From the NCBI GenBank assembly GCA_038405435.1, contig JBBYHZ010000007.1: 64,000 nucleotides of DNA; one strand, given 5' to 3'. A model generated the notes under the pieces. That model saw only the letters and a program-made list of their open reading frames with translations, made no database searches and was not told the DNA's origin. Source of the stretch: Dryocola clanedunensis_A (GTDB lineage Bacteria > Pseudomonadota > Gammaproteobacteria > Enterobacterales > Enterobacteriaceae). The stretch's first letter is position 1. Every line of letters starts with the position of its first letter. A program made the translations under genes and the position numbers. Shown piece by piece: positions 17,167-26,311 of the stretch.

Positions 17167-18093
17167 TCAGGCGCTGTAGAGCTTGTCCTGGCCGAAAGGA
17201 CGCGTTTTAAATCTGCGATGTAGCCAGAGATACTGCTCCGGCGCGCGCATGATTTCGTGTTCGATCTTACGGTTCATGTAGGCGGCAGCGGCCTGTTCGT
17301 CATCCACCGGGTAGTCGACCAGCTCAGGTTCAATCACCAGCTGGTAGCCGGAGCCGTCCGGCTTGCGGATAAGCACCGTGGTCAGAATGGCCGGTTTTGC
17401 CAGCCGCGCGATGGTGTAGGTGCCGTTGGTGGTGGCGGCTTCCTGAACGGCGAAAAACGGCACGAAAGAACTGCCCTTCGGGCCGTAGTCCTGGTCCGGG
17501 GCAAACCACACGGCTTCGCCGGACTTCAGCGCTTTGACCATGCCTTTAAGATTGCGGCGGTCAATCATCGCTTTATTGGAGCGTGAACGACCGATGGTCT
17601 GCACGAACTCCATCGCTTTATTGTTGTGCGGGCGGTACATCGCCATCATCGGCTGGCACAGGCCCATAACGCGGCCCCCCAGCTCAAGCGACATAAAGTG
17701 AACGCCGATGACCATCACGCCACGGCCCTTTGCGCAGGCGGCATGCAGGTTTTCCAGCCCGCGCACGTCAAACCATTTACGCACTCGCTCGTCAGGCCAG
17801 AACCAGGCCATGCCCGTTTCAATCAGGCCCATACCGAGGGAGGCAAAGTTTTGCTCGACGATGGAATCAACGTGCTGGTCGGAATACTGCGGGAAGCAGA
17901 GTTTAAGATTCTGGCGCGCAATGGAGACGCGGCGCTTTAAGAAGCGCATGGAAAATTTGCCGATAAAACGGCCCATTTTCAGGAGAACGGGATAAGGCAG
18001 CTGTACCCAGAGCCATAAAATGGCCAGGCCAAACCAGGTCAACCAGTAACGTGGATGAAGCAAGGCTTTGGAAAACAGCGGTTTTGTTGACAT
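17167..18093 (-). CDS. lpxP: LpxP-like lipid A acyltransferase
   Basis: A 308-residue inner-membrane acyltransferase of the LpxL/LpxP/LpxM family. It has an N-terminal hydrophobic anchor (about 18-35) and the catalytic H-x4-D/E motif at His132/Glu137 (GVHFMSLELGG). Segments such as RVMGLCQPMMAMYRPHNN, EAVWFAPDQDYG and MRAPEQYLWLHRRFKTRP agree better with LpxP than with LpxL. LpxP adds palmitoleate instead of laurate to Kdo2-lipid IVA and is cold-induced in E. coli. Assignment to LpxP over LpxL is by remembered sequence; the acyl specificity cannot be read directly. The locus differs from E. coli. Confidence 0.82.
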   Translation of the reverse strand: MSTKPLFSKALLHPRYWLTWFGLAILWLWVQLPYPVLLKMGRFIGKFSMRFLKRRVSIARQNLKLCFPQYSDQHVDSIVEQNFASLGMGLIETGMAWFWPDERVRKWFDVRGLENLHAACAKGRGVMVIGVHFMSLELGGRVMGLCQPMMAMYRPHNNKAMEFVQTIGRSRSNKAMIDRRNLKGMVKALKSGEAVWFAPDQDYGPKGSSFVPFFAVQEAATTNGTYTIARLAKPAILTTVLIRKPDGSGYQLVIEPELVDYPVDDEQAAAAYMNRKIEHEIMRAPEQYLWLHRRFKTRPFGQDKLYSA

Positions 18094-18427
18094 AGTTGAG
18101 CTTCTTTATGCGTGAATGGGGTGTATCGCATAAAGAATTAAATCATTAGCGGTACAGCGCAGGCTACTACTTAGACGCCACGGGGCGAGGATAGTTGCAG
18201 CAAAGTAATAAACTTACAAGATGATGATACGCATTTTACGTTCAGTCTATGTATAGGAGATGTCAGTTTTTTTACTGCTCTTCGCTGGCCACGCGGCGCA
18301 GGTGTCCGTTATACATGGTTGAGAGTACGAAAAACAGACAGGCATCGTCTGATTCTGCTTTTTACAGCATAGGTCTTTTGCACTATTACTTACAGGGTTA
18401 CCCCTCCACCCTGAAGGACTTAACGCC
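18094..18427. other. Intergenic region without a supported gene
   Basis: These 334 bases separate the lpxP-like gene from the small secreted-protein gene. They are moderately AT-rich and should hold two divergent promoters. A 14-codon minus-strand frame (18315-18271, starting MYNGHL) is open, but no ribosome site supports it. Confidence 0.5.
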
Positions 18428-18715
18428 ATGAAAAAAATCACCTCGCTATTGTTTACCTGCGCGATCCTGCTGACCGGCACGTCCGCCTTTGCGCAAAACC
18501 CTGCGCAGAGCACCTCAAGCAAGGCCGAACAAAAAGAACAGCTCAGCAATCCGGGTCATATCAGCGATGACTGCCGGGCAAAAGAGAACAAAACGGACAA
18601 AGAGTGCCAGAGCGGCCAGCAGATGCGTGAAGAGCATAAAGATAACGAAAAAATGATCGAAAAGGGCGGCACCACAGACGAGGTGATGCAGAAAGACGCC
18701 ACTAAATCGAATTAA
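18428..18715 (+). CDS. Small secreted hydrophilic protein
   Basis: A 95-residue product with a clear Sec signal (MKKITSLLFTCAILLTGTSAFA, cleavage probably after AFA) and a highly charged mature part rich in Lys, Glu and Gln, with two cysteines (CRAKENKTDKEC) that could form a disulfide. GAAGGA lies 9 bases upstream of the ATG. I recognise no family; it is probably a periplasmic protein. It sits alone between the lpxP-like gene and ampH. Confidence 0.75.
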   Translation: MKKITSLLFTCAILLTGTSAFAQNPAQSTSSKAEQKEQLSNPGHISDDCRAKENKTDKECQSGQQMREEHKDNEKMIEKGGTTDEVMQKDATKSN

Positions 18716-18888
18716 CGATAAAGGCACCGTAGCTACCGGCTGCGGTGCAAAAAACAGCCAAAATCCCCGCTGAAACGCCGCGTTACGCTTTTTCTCATCA
18801 CAAACCTCATTTTCCGCGTTTGCGCAGAGCGCTTGAGTAGTATAAATACGATCAATACCGCCTCACTTTGCCATATGGATTACTTGCG

Positions 18889-20046
18889 TTGAAAATTCGT
18901 CTCCCGCGCATCGCCGCGCTCGTTCTTGCTGCGCTGCCCGTCCTGGGGTTTGCGCAAACCTCGCCCGACCCTGTTTTTGCTTCTGAAATCGCGGAGCGCT
19001 ACGCCAACCATATCTTCTACGGCAGCGGCGCTACCGGCATGGCGATGGTGGTGATCGACGGCAACCAGCGTGTGTTCCACAGCTTTGGCGAAACCCGCCC
19101 CGGCAACAACGTGCGGCCCCAGCTCGATTCGGTGATCCGTATCGCCTCGCTGACCAAGCTGATGACCAGCGAGATGCTGGTGAAAATGCTCGATCAGGGC
19201 AAAGTGAAGCTGAACGATCCGCTAAGCAAATACGCGCCGCCCGGCGCACGGGTGCCGACCTTTAAAGGTGAACCCATCAGGCTGGTGAACCTGGCCACGC
19301 ATACCAGCGCCCTGCCCCGCGAACAGCCCGGCGGCGCGGCGCACCGCACCGTATTCACATGGCCCACGCAAAACCAGCGCTGGAACTGGCTCTCAACCGC
19401 CACGCTGAAATATGCCCCGGGCAGTACGGCGGCGTATTCAAACCTGGCCTTTGATCTGCTGGCGGATGCCCTTAGCCGGGCCGCCGGAAAACCCTACGCC
19501 ACGCTGTTTGACGAGCAGATTGCCCGTCCGCTGGGCATGAAAGACACCACGTTTACCCCTTCGCCGGACCAGTGCAAGCGCCTGATGGTGGCTGAAAAAG
19601 GTGCCAGCCCCTGCGATAACACGCTGGCGGCAGTGGGCAGCGGCGGGGTTTATTCGACGCCGGACGACATGATGCGCTGGATGCAGCAGTTCTTAAGCTC
19701 TGACTTCCACCAGCGCAACGGCCAGGCGGACCGCATGCAAACGCTGATCTACCAGCGCAAGCAGCTGCACAAGGTGATTGGCATGGACGTGCCGGGCAAG
19801 GCCGACGCGCTGGGCCTGGGCTGGGTCTATATGTCGCCGAAGAATGGCCGTCCGGGGATCGTGCAGAAAACCGGCGGCGGAGGCGGCTTCATCACCTATA
19901 TGGCGATGGTGCCGCAAAGTAACGTCGGGGTATTTGTGGTGATCACCCGTTCGCCGCTGACCCGCTTTGTGAACATGAGCGACGGCGTGAACGATCTGGT
20001 GTCTGAACTCAGCGGCTATGCGCCCCTGGTGACGCCAGCATCCTGA
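18889..20046 (+). CDS. ampH: AmpH, penicillin-binding protein/DD-peptidase
   Basis: A 385-residue periplasmic class-C type penicillin-binding protein with DD-carboxypeptidase/endopeptidase activity in E. coli. The SxxK motif is SLTK (Ser87, Lys90), the YxN motif is YSN, and the third motif is KTG in QKTGGGGGF. TTG at 18889 is chosen as start: it gives the E. coli length and a good signal peptide (MKIRLPRIAALVLAALPVLG). A further in-frame TTG at 18868 would add seven residues. In E. coli ampH is next to sbmA; here three genes intervene. Confidence 0.94.
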   Translation: MKIRLPRIAALVLAALPVLGFAQTSPDPVFASEIAERYANHIFYGSGATGMAMVVIDGNQRVFHSFGETRPGNNVRPQLDSVIRIASLTKLMTSEMLVKMLDQGKVKLNDPLSKYAPPGARVPTFKGEPIRLVNLATHTSALPREQPGGAAHRTVFTWPTQNQRWNWLSTATLKYAPGSTAAYSNLAFDLLADALSRAAGKPYATLFDEQIARPLGMKDTTFTPSPDQCKRLMVAEKGASPCDNTLAAVGSGGVYSTPDDMMRWMQQFLSSDFHQRNGQADRMQTLIYQRKQLHKVIGMDVPGKADALGLGWVYMSPKNGRPGIVQKTGGGGGFITYMAMVPQSNVGVFVVITRSPLTRFVNMSDGVNDLVSELSGYAPLVTPAS

Positions 20047-20053
20047 TAGCTTG

Positions 20054-20084
20054 AGCAGGCCCTTTGCGGCCTGCTTCTCTCTTT
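20054..20084 (+). terminator. Intrinsic terminator after ampH
   Basis: AGCAGGCC (20054-20061) pairs with GGCCTGCT (20068-20075) around CTTTGC, followed by the T-rich TTCTCTCTTT. It also abuts the stop of the convergent LacI-type gene. Confidence 0.85.
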
Positions 20085-21021
20085 ACGGGATAATCAAATC
20101 CCCGCGCAGCACCGAACTCCCCGCCACGCTTTCGGTTTTTTCATTCAGCCTGCTGACGATGCGTGCCGCCATGGCGTCCATTGAATACTCGATAGCGGGA
20201 ATTGTCGGAATGCCCGGCAGATGCAGCGTGCCCGCCAGGCTAAACACCATAATGTCCCCCGGCACGGATTTATTAAACGCCTGCAGCTGCGTGATAACCC
20301 GCTGTGCCTCCTGCTCGTCCGCCACCAGCAGAGCATTAAAGTTCACCGTCGTGCTGTTGTTAAGCAGCACCTGCAAGGCCACGGACGACGAGGTGGCGTC
20401 CATAAAGATCAGATTGCGGTTAAACGGCAGGAAGTTATTCTCCAGCGCCCGCTTGTAGCCCAGCAGCACCTGCTCCACCGGACAGCTTGTTTCAGGGGCA
20501 ATAAGCGCAATCTGCCTGCGCCCCTGCTTGATCAGGTAGTTACAGGCCGTCTCCGCCGCAAAGGCGTGGTCAAACTGGATGCTGTTAGCGGCATCAAACT
20601 CCAGACAGTCCACCAGGATGACGTTTTCATAGGGGATATCCAGCGGAAAACGCGCGCCGATAATCAGCACGTCATCGCACAGGCCGCAGGTCAGCTCTTC
20701 CAGCGCGTGCATGACTTCGGCTTTGCCGCTGGCAAAGCGCAGCAGCAGATGCTTCTGGTGCTGGCTAAGATGCTTTTCCAGCGCGTAGAGATACCCTGTC
20801 GTCTGGTTGATGTTCTCCTGGGCGCAGATCACCCCGATACAGCCGGTTGACTGGCTCAGCAAAGACTGTGCAATGACGTTTGGCCGGTAGTTCAGCGTTT
20901 CCACCGCCTGCAATACGGCAGCACGGCTGGCTTCTTTTACCCCGCGTGAGCCGCTCAACACGCGTGACACCGTGGCTTTAGACACCCCGGCCAGACGCGA
21001 TACATCGTTGATTGTCGACAT
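20083..21021 (-). CDS. LacI family regulator of the adjacent PTS
   Basis: A 312-residue repressor with the LacI helix-turn-helix at residues 3-24 (TINDVSRLAGVSKATVSRVL), the hinge helix region RPNVIAQSL and a periplasmic-binding-protein-like effector domain. It is divergent from a lactose/cellobiose-class PTS operon. Two palindromic candidate operators of the GGAAAnC/GTTTCC type lie in the shared intergenic region (21122-21137 and 21250-21263), so it probably controls the PTS genes and itself. The effector sugar is unknown. Confidence 0.9.
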   Translation of the reverse strand: MSTINDVSRLAGVSKATVSRVLSGSRGVKEASRAAVLQAVETLNYRPNVIAQSLLSQSTGCIGVICAQENINQTTGYLYALEKHLSQHQKHLLLRFASGKAEVMHALEELTCGLCDDVLIIGARFPLDIPYENVILVDCLEFDAANSIQFDHAFAAETACNYLIKQGRRQIALIAPETSCPVEQVLLGYKRALENNFLPFNRNLIFMDATSSSVALQVLLNNSTTVNFNALLVADEQEAQRVITQLQAFNKSVPGDIMVFSLAGTLHLPGIPTIPAIEYSMDAMAARIVSRLNEKTESVAGSSVLRGDLIIP

Positions 21022-21121
21022 TTTCTCTCCCCTGAAGGCAGCACATCACCGCCTGCTATTCCTTACTGGCACTCGCCGCCCGTCCTGTTTCCGTCAAAAG
21101 TATAGTCGTTTCCGTTTTTCA

Positions 21122-21137
21122 TGGAAACTTGTTTCCA
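21122..21137. promoter_or_regulatory. Candidate LacI-type operator 1
   Basis: TGGAAACTTGTTTCCA is a perfect palindrome (7-base arms, TT centre) close to the regulator start. Related half-sites (CGTTTCC) occur just upstream of it. Confidence 0.65.
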
Positions 21138-21249
21138 TTCCCGTCCAGAAACCTTCTCTCACCCATAATAATTTGTGATGAACATCCAGGAAGATTAGCT
21201 TGATGCAGCTACTTTTCAGAGGGCTGTCACATTTCTGCAACAGGCAAAT

Positions 21250-21263
21250 GGAAAACGGTTTCC
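21250..21263. promoter_or_regulatory. Candidate LacI-type operator 2
   Basis: GGAAAACGGTTTCC is a near-perfect palindrome with a central CG, typical of LacI-family sites, and shares GGAAA/TTTCC arms with operator 1. It lies about 55 bases before the PTS IIB start, where binding would block transcription. Confidence 0.65.
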
Positions 21264-21315
21264 GTAAAGTATCAAATCGCATCCGCAATAACTTTTTACA
21301 TTTTGAGGATGAGTG

Positions 21316-21648
21316 ATGATGATCAGGATTATGTTGTGTTGTTCCGCCGGGATGTCCACCAGCCTGCTGGTGCGCAAAATGGTCGCCGCCGCCGACGAGC
21401 GCGGCCTGCCCGTAGAAATCGAAGCTTACGGCGTAGCCGATTTCGATAACCAGTTCCCGCGCTACCAGGTCGTACTGCTCGGGCCGCAGGTGAAGTACAT
21501 GCTCAACGGGCTGGCGGAAAAGGCGGCAGCGAAAGGGATCCCGGTGCGGGCGATAGAGACGATGGACTACGGCATGCAGCGCGGCGACAAGGTGCTCGAC
21601 TTCGCGCTTTCCCTTATCGAGGCCGCAAATCAGAAGGTCAACATATGA
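21316..21648 (+). CDS. PTS IIB subunit, lactose/cellobiose class
   Basis: A 110-residue cytosolic IIB protein of the lactose/cellobiose (ChbB-like) class. The phosphorylated cysteine lies in the N-terminal loop IMLCCSAGMSTSLLV. It takes phosphate from IIA and passes it to the sugar entering through IIC. The ATG at 21316 is preferred, with GAGG 7 bases upstream; GTG 21313 and ATG 21319 are alternatives. The IIC gene overlaps its last four bases. Confidence 0.9.
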   Translation: MMIRIMLCCSAGMSTSLLVRKMVAAADERGLPVEIEAYGVADFDNQFPRYQVVLLGPQVKYMLNGLAEKAAAKGIPVRAIETMDYGMQRGDKVLDFALSLIEAANQKVNI

Positions 21649-22964
21649 GCTCGCTATATCAGTCAATGGTTGCCGTTATCGAGCAGTCCATTACCCCACT
21701 CGCCGGCCGCCTGGGCCAGCAGAAGTACGTGATTGCCATCCGCGACGGCTTTACCGCCGCCCTGCCGTTTATGATCATCGGCTCGTTCATGCTGGTCTTT
21801 ATCTTCCCGCCCTTCTCGGCGGACACCACGCTCGGCTTCGCCCGCGCCTGGCTGGATTTCTCCCAGACCTGGCGCGAAGAGCTCATGCTGCCGTTTAACC
21901 TCAGCATGGGCGTAATGACCTTCTTTATTTCGGTAGGCATCGGCGCAAGCCTCGGGCGGCAGTTTAACCTCGATCCGGTAATGTCCGGCCTGCTGGCGTT
22001 TATGGCGTTCCTGCTGGTCGCCGCGCCGTATGCGGACGGCAAGATCTCTACCCAGTACCTTTCCGGCCAGGGGATCTTTACCGCCCTGATCACCGCTATT
22101 TACTCCACGCGGATGTACGCCTGGCTTAAACAGAACAACATTACTATCCGCCTGCCGAAAGAGGTGCCGACCGGCGTTGCGCGCTCGTTTGAGATTCTGA
22201 TCCCGGTGCTGGTGGTTATCGGAACGCTGCATCCGCTGAACCTGTTCATCGAAGCGCAAACCGGCATGATCCTGCCGCAGGCGATTATGCACCTGCTGGA
22301 GCCGCTGGTTTCCGCATCGGACTCCCTGCCTGCGATTTTGCTTTCCGTTCTGCTGTGCCAGATCTTCTGGTTCGCCGGGATCCACGGCTCGCTGATCGTC
22401 ACCGGCATCATGAACCCGTTCTGGATGGCTAACCTTTCCGCCAACCAGGCCGCGCTGGCGGCGGGTAGCGTGTTGCCCCATATTTATTTGCAGGGTTTCT
22501 GGGATCACTATCTGCTGATCGGCGGCGTGGGTTCGACGCTCCCGCTGGCGTTTCTGCTGCTGCGCAGCCGCGCCACCCATCTGCGGACCATCGGCAAAAT
22601 GGGCGTGGTGCCGAGCCTCTTTAATATCAACGAACCTATTTTGTTCGGCGCGCCAATCATCATGAACCCGATGCTGTTTATTCCGTTCATCTTTGTGCCG
22701 ATGATTAACGCCTGCCTCGCCTACGGCGCGACAAAATTAGGCTGGATTGCCCAGGTTGTTTCGCTGACCCCGTGGACTACCCCTGCGCCAATTGGTGCCT
22801 CGTGGGCGGCAAACTGGGCGCTAAGCCCGGTTATTATGTGCGGCATCTGTATGGTGATGTCGGCAGTCATGTATTTACCTTTCCTGCGCGCCTATGAACG
22901 CTCGCTATTAAAAGCCGAAGAAGAAAAATCTCAGGTATTAACCCCGGCTGGCGAACTCAATTAA
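21645..22964 (+). CDS. PTS IIC subunit, lactose/cellobiose class permease
   Basis: A 439-residue membrane permease with about 10 hydrophobic segments and the substrate-site motif NEPILFGAPIIMNP of this class. It imports and phosphorylates a beta-linked di- or oligosaccharide (class knowledge; the exact sugar is not evident). The gene overlaps the end of the IIB gene (ATGA) and is followed after 18 bases by IIA. No phospho-glycosidase gene lies in the cluster. Confidence 0.92.
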   Translation: MSSLYQSMVAVIEQSITPLAGRLGQQKYVIAIRDGFTAALPFMIIGSFMLVFIFPPFSADTTLGFARAWLDFSQTWREELMLPFNLSMGVMTFFISVGIGASLGRQFNLDPVMSGLLAFMAFLLVAAPYADGKISTQYLSGQGIFTALITAIYSTRMYAWLKQNNITIRLPKEVPTGVARSFEILIPVLVVIGTLHPLNLFIEAQTGMILPQAIMHLLEPLVSASDSLPAILLSVLLCQIFWFAGIHGSLIVTGIMNPFWMANLSANQAALAAGSVLPHIYLQGFWDHYLLIGGVGSTLPLAFLLLRSRATHLRTIGKMGVVPSLFNINEPILFGAPIIMNPMLFIPFIFVPMINACLAYGATKLGWIAQVVSLTPWTTPAPIGASWAANWALSPVIMCGICMVMSAVMYLPFLRAYERSLLKAEEEKSQVLTPAGELN

Positions 22965-22982
22965 TTATCGGTGGAAGAAAAT

Positions 22983-23285
22983 ATGATCGACTTAGAAGAA
23001 GCCGTCATGGAAATAATCATGAACGCCGGTCAGGCCCGCAGCCTCTGTTTTGAAGCGCTGCACGCCGCCCGTAACGACCGCATTGACGAGGCGAAAAGCC
23101 TGCTGCGCGAAGCCGATGGCTACTCGCGCCAGGCGCACCTGATGCAAACGAAATTAATCGAACAAGATGCAGGCGAGGCGAAACAGCCGATGACATTAAT
23201 TATGGTGCACGCTCAGGACCATTTAATGACGTCGATGCTGGCCCGCGAACTGTCCCAGGAAATTATTCACCTTTATCAGCGCTAA
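22983..23285 (+). CDS. PTS IIA subunit, lactose/cellobiose class
   Basis: A 100-residue, all-helical IIA of the LacF/ChbA type. The phosphorylated histidine lies in IMVHAQDHLMTS, the class signature. It accepts phosphate from HPr. The ATG at 22983 follows a GGTGGA ribosome site; an in-frame GTG at 22971 is less likely. Operon order is IIB-IIC-IIA-porin. Confidence 0.9.
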   Translation: MIDLEEAVMEIIMNAGQARSLCFEALHAARNDRIDEAKSLLREADGYSRQAHLMQTKLIEQDAGEAKQPMTLIMVHAQDHLMTSMLARELSQEIIHLYQR

Positions 23286-23451
23286 GCACACAGCTTATTT
23301 AATACGGAGAGATGCTTATTTAAATAAACTAATCAATACCTCTGGATTACAGCATAAAAAATAAACTCGTCCGGCTGCCGCGTAATAAATGCGCCAGCCC
23401 GAGCGGGATAGTCATTGTCTGAAAATAGAAATAACTACAGTTGAGATGATT

Positions 23452-24834
23452 ATGAAATTAATAACTAAGCTGCCGGTCACCCTGGCGGTTCTCGCCGCCC
23501 TTTGCCCAATTTCTTCCTTTGCGCAGGAGTTTACGCAGGAGCAAATCGATCAAATCGTGGCAAAGGCGGTAGATAAAGCGCTGGCCGACCGTGAAGCGAA
23601 AATCGAAGCGGCGCGGGTAAAAAGAACCGATCCCCTTGTCACCCCGCAGGTGCCCGAACCTGCCACGGCAGAGCTGGCCATTCCCTACGGCGTGAAGTTC
23701 ACCGGCTACGCCCGCTACGGCGCGCACTTCCAGGCGGGCGATCAAAAATACGTGGGCGTCGACGGTTCCTATAACGGCACCTCCGCCATTGGCCGACTGG
23801 GCAACGAAGGCAACGGCGGTGAATTCCAGCTGACCAAAGCGTTCAAAAGCGAAGCGGGCGCCATCTGGGACGTGGGGGTGATGTTCGACCACTGGGGCGA
23901 TGAGGTGAACCTCAAAAAAGCCTACGCCGGAGTGACTAACCTCTTTGCCTCCCAGCCGAACGCCTACTTCTGGGCCGGACGCGACTTCCACCAGCGTCCG
24001 CAGCAGGGCATCAACGACTACTTCTGGATGAACCACGACGGCCAGGGTGCCGGGGTGAAAAACTTCGATCTGGGCTTTGCGCAGCTCGACGTGGCGGGCG
24101 TCTCTTCGGTTGATCAGTGTAACCCGGAAATGATCGAGGACGGCGATAACCCGTCGCGCATCTCCTGTACCGGCAGCTCCGGCACCGGCGACAGCGGCAA
24201 CTATGCGGCGACCTCTAAGCTCCACGGCATCAAGTTTGGGCCGATCGATTTCGAGCTGTACGCCAACTACGGCTTCGATTCAAAAGCCATCGACAGCGAC
24301 GAACGCTCCAAAGCCTGGCAGGCGGCCGTGGTGCTCAGCCACACCGGCGACAACAGCCTGAACAAAATCATCGCCCGCTATTCCGACCACTCGGACAACA
24401 GCGTGTATAACAAAACCAACGGCCTGCACACCGTCTACACCAGCTTCGAGGGCAGCTATAAGTTCACCCGGCAGGCCCAGATTGAATACCTGCTGGCGTT
24501 CCACGATTACGACAACGACGACCTGCCGTCCGACAACCGCCGCAACTACGGCGCGATCGTCCGTCCGATGTATTTCTGGAACGACATTCATTCGACCTGG
24601 CTGGAAGCGGGCTATCAGCGCGTGGATTATGAAAACGACGGCGATAACAAGGGCTGGAAGCTGACGCTGTCCCAGAATATCTCCATCGCGATGGGGCCGG
24701 AGTTCCGCCCGATGCTGCGCTTCTACGTCACCGGCGGCCAGGTTGAAAACAACCACACCACCCGCGTGGCGGGCGAAGAGAGCACCCAGCTTGATTCGTT
24801 TAACGTAGGCGGCATGTGGGAAGCCTGGTTCTGA
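23452..24834 (+). CDS. LamB/ScrY/BglH-type carbohydrate porin
   Basis: A 460-residue outer-membrane protein: a signal peptide (MKLITKLPVTLAVLAALCPI...FAQ), a short charged alpha-helical segment like the N-terminal coiled coil of ScrY/BglH (about residues 25-60), and an LamB-type barrel starting at PYGVKFTGYARYG, ending in an aromatic Trp-Phe C-terminus required for assembly. It should admit the sugar used by the adjacent PTS. The start is taken at 23452 because an upstream in-frame ATG (23389) would put 21 residues before the signal peptide. Confidence 0.9.
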   Translation: MKLITKLPVTLAVLAALCPISSFAQEFTQEQIDQIVAKAVDKALADREAKIEAARVKRTDPLVTPQVPEPATAELAIPYGVKFTGYARYGAHFQAGDQKYVGVDGSYNGTSAIGRLGNEGNGGEFQLTKAFKSEAGAIWDVGVMFDHWGDEVNLKKAYAGVTNLFASQPNAYFWAGRDFHQRPQQGINDYFWMNHDGQGAGVKNFDLGFAQLDVAGVSSVDQCNPEMIEDGDNPSRISCTGSSGTGDSGNYAATSKLHGIKFGPIDFELYANYGFDSKAIDSDERSKAWQAAVVLSHTGDNSLNKIIARYSDHSDNSVYNKTNGLHTVYTSFEGSYKFTRQAQIEYLLAFHDYDNDDLPSDNRRNYGAIVRPMYFWNDIHSTWLEAGYQRVDYENDGDNKGWKLTLSQNISIAMGPEFRPMLRFYVTGGQVENNHTTRVAGEESTQLDSFNVGGMWEAWF

Positions 24835-24848
24835 TGCGGTAACGCCCG

Positions 24849-24883
24849 GCGGCAGGCGGGGGCCCCTCATCCCCTCCTGCCGC
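24849..24883 (+). terminator. GC-rich hairpin after the porin gene
   Basis: GCGGCAGGCGGGG (24849-24861) pairs with CCCCTCCTGCCGC (24871-24883) with one mismatch. The T-run after it is poor, so termination strength is uncertain. Confidence 0.6.
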
Positions 24884-24957
24884 TTCATCTATCTGAAAAA
24901 GCTGATTGTTTTAAATAATCTCTACCGGTTCGGCCCGCCCGGTTCTATGCTTATGCG

Positions 24958-26229
24958 ATGGATAAAATGGCTGAACTCAAGAAAACCAAGCGCATCGCGC
25001 TTTCTTTACTGCTGGCTGCTGCGGCAGTCTTTGTCACAACTCTTTTTCTCCCCCCGAGCTTCTGGGTCAGCGGCCTGAAGGCGATTTCCGAAGCCGCGAT
25101 GGTCGGCGCGCTGGCCGACTGGTTCGCCGTGGTGGCGCTGTTCCGCCGCGTGCCGATCCCGTTTATCGCCCGGCATACCGCGATTATTCCCCGCAACAAA
25201 GACCGCATCGGCGAAAACCTCGGCGTCTTCGTGCAGGAGAAATTCCTTGATACCCAGTCGCTGATAGCCCTGATCCGCCGCCACGAACCGGCGCAGATGA
25301 TTGGCGTCTGGTTCAGCAGGCCGGACAACGCGCAGCGCGTCGGCCAGCATCTGATGCAGATCGTGAGCGGCTTTCTGGAGATGACCGACGACTCGCGCAT
25401 TCAGAGCCTGCTGCGCCGGGCGGTGCACAAGGCGATTGATAAGGTCGACCTGAGCTACTCCAGCGCCCTGCTGCTGGAGAGCATGACGAAAAACAACCGC
25501 CATCAGGCGCTGCTGGACGCGATGATCGCCCAGCTGGTGACGTGGCTTGACCGCGAAAGCTCCCGCGATTTTATCGCCCACCAGATTGTGCACTGGCTGG
25601 AAACGGAGCATCCCCGTAAAGCAAAAATCCTGCCGACGGAGTGGCTGGGCGAACACAGCGCCGAGCTGGTGACCAGCGCGGTCAATAATCTGCTCGATGA
25701 CATCACGCACGACCAGGGGCACCAGCTGCGCCTGGCCTTCGACCGCGCCACCTTTAAGCTCATCGACAGGCTGAAAAGCGACCCGGAAATGGCCGCCAAA
25801 GCGGAGGATATCAAAACGTATCTGAAGGAGGACGAGGCGTTTAACCGCTACCTGAGCGAGATGTGGGGCGACCTGCGGAAATGGCTGAAGGAGGATATGC
25901 GCTCGGAGGACTCCCGCATCAAACAGCGCATTGCCGAGGCGGGCCAGTGGTTTGGGGAGACGCTGGTGAACGACAGCGCCCTGCGCGCGTCGCTTAACGA
26001 GCATCTGGAGCAGGCCGTCGGCAAAGTCGCGCCGGAGTTCGCCACCTTCCTGACCAGGCACATCAGCGATACGGTAAAAGGCTGGGACGCGAAAGATATG
26101 TCCGCGCAGATCGAGCTGAACATCGGTAAAGACCTGCAGTTTATCCGCATCAACGGCACGCTGGTCGGCGGCACCGTCGGCCTGCTGCTGTTCCTGCTTT
26201 CGCAGCTGCCTTCGGTGATTCATTTTTGA
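24958..26229 (+). CDS. DUF445 (YjiN-like) membrane protein
   Basis: A 423-residue protein with an N-terminal membrane helix (about 14-32), a second hydrophobic segment around SEAAMVGALADWFAVVALF, a long charged helical region (about 100-380) and a C-terminal membrane helix (GTLVGGTVGLLLFLLSQLP). This is the DUF445 architecture of E. coli YjiN, whose function is unknown. It is monocistronic, flanked by a hairpin and a REP element. Start ATG at 24958; ATG at 24967 is an alternative. Confidence 0.88.
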   Translation: MDKMAELKKTKRIALSLLLAAAAVFVTTLFLPPSFWVSGLKAISEAAMVGALADWFAVVALFRRVPIPFIARHTAIIPRNKDRIGENLGVFVQEKFLDTQSLIALIRRHEPAQMIGVWFSRPDNAQRVGQHLMQIVSGFLEMTDDSRIQSLLRRAVHKAIDKVDLSYSSALLLESMTKNNRHQALLDAMIAQLVTWLDRESSRDFIAHQIVHWLETEHPRKAKILPTEWLGEHSAELVTSAVNNLLDDITHDQGHQLRLAFDRATFKLIDRLKSDPEMAAKAEDIKTYLKEDEAFNRYLSEMWGDLRKWLKEDMRSEDSRIKQRIAEAGQWFGETLVNDSALRASLNEHLEQAVGKVAPEFATFLTRHISDTVKGWDAKDMSAQIELNIGKDLQFIRINGTLVGGTVGLLLFLLSQLPSVIHF

Positions 26230-26238
26230 TAACGAACG

Positions 26239-26300
26239 GCGGATGACGTTACCATCATCTCGCCGGTTTCGTAGGTCGGATAAGCGCAGCGTCATCCGAC
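26239..26300. repeat. REP/BIME element
   Basis: Contains two REP-like units in opposite orientation: GCGGATGACGTT... and GGTCGGATAAGCGCAGCGTC..., ending ATCCGAC. It lies between the convergent DUF445 and YncE-like genes. Confidence 0.8.
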
Positions 26301-26311
26301 AAAAAACAACG

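Noticed and set aside
18271..18315. 14-codon minus frame (MYNGHL...) upstream of the small secreted protein
   Set aside because: Too short, no Shine-Dalgarno sequence and no known leader-peptide pattern.
25006..26295. 429-residue open frame antisense to the DUF445 gene
   Set aside because: It is the complement of a well-supported gene with high GC third positions; no ribosome site or family similarity.
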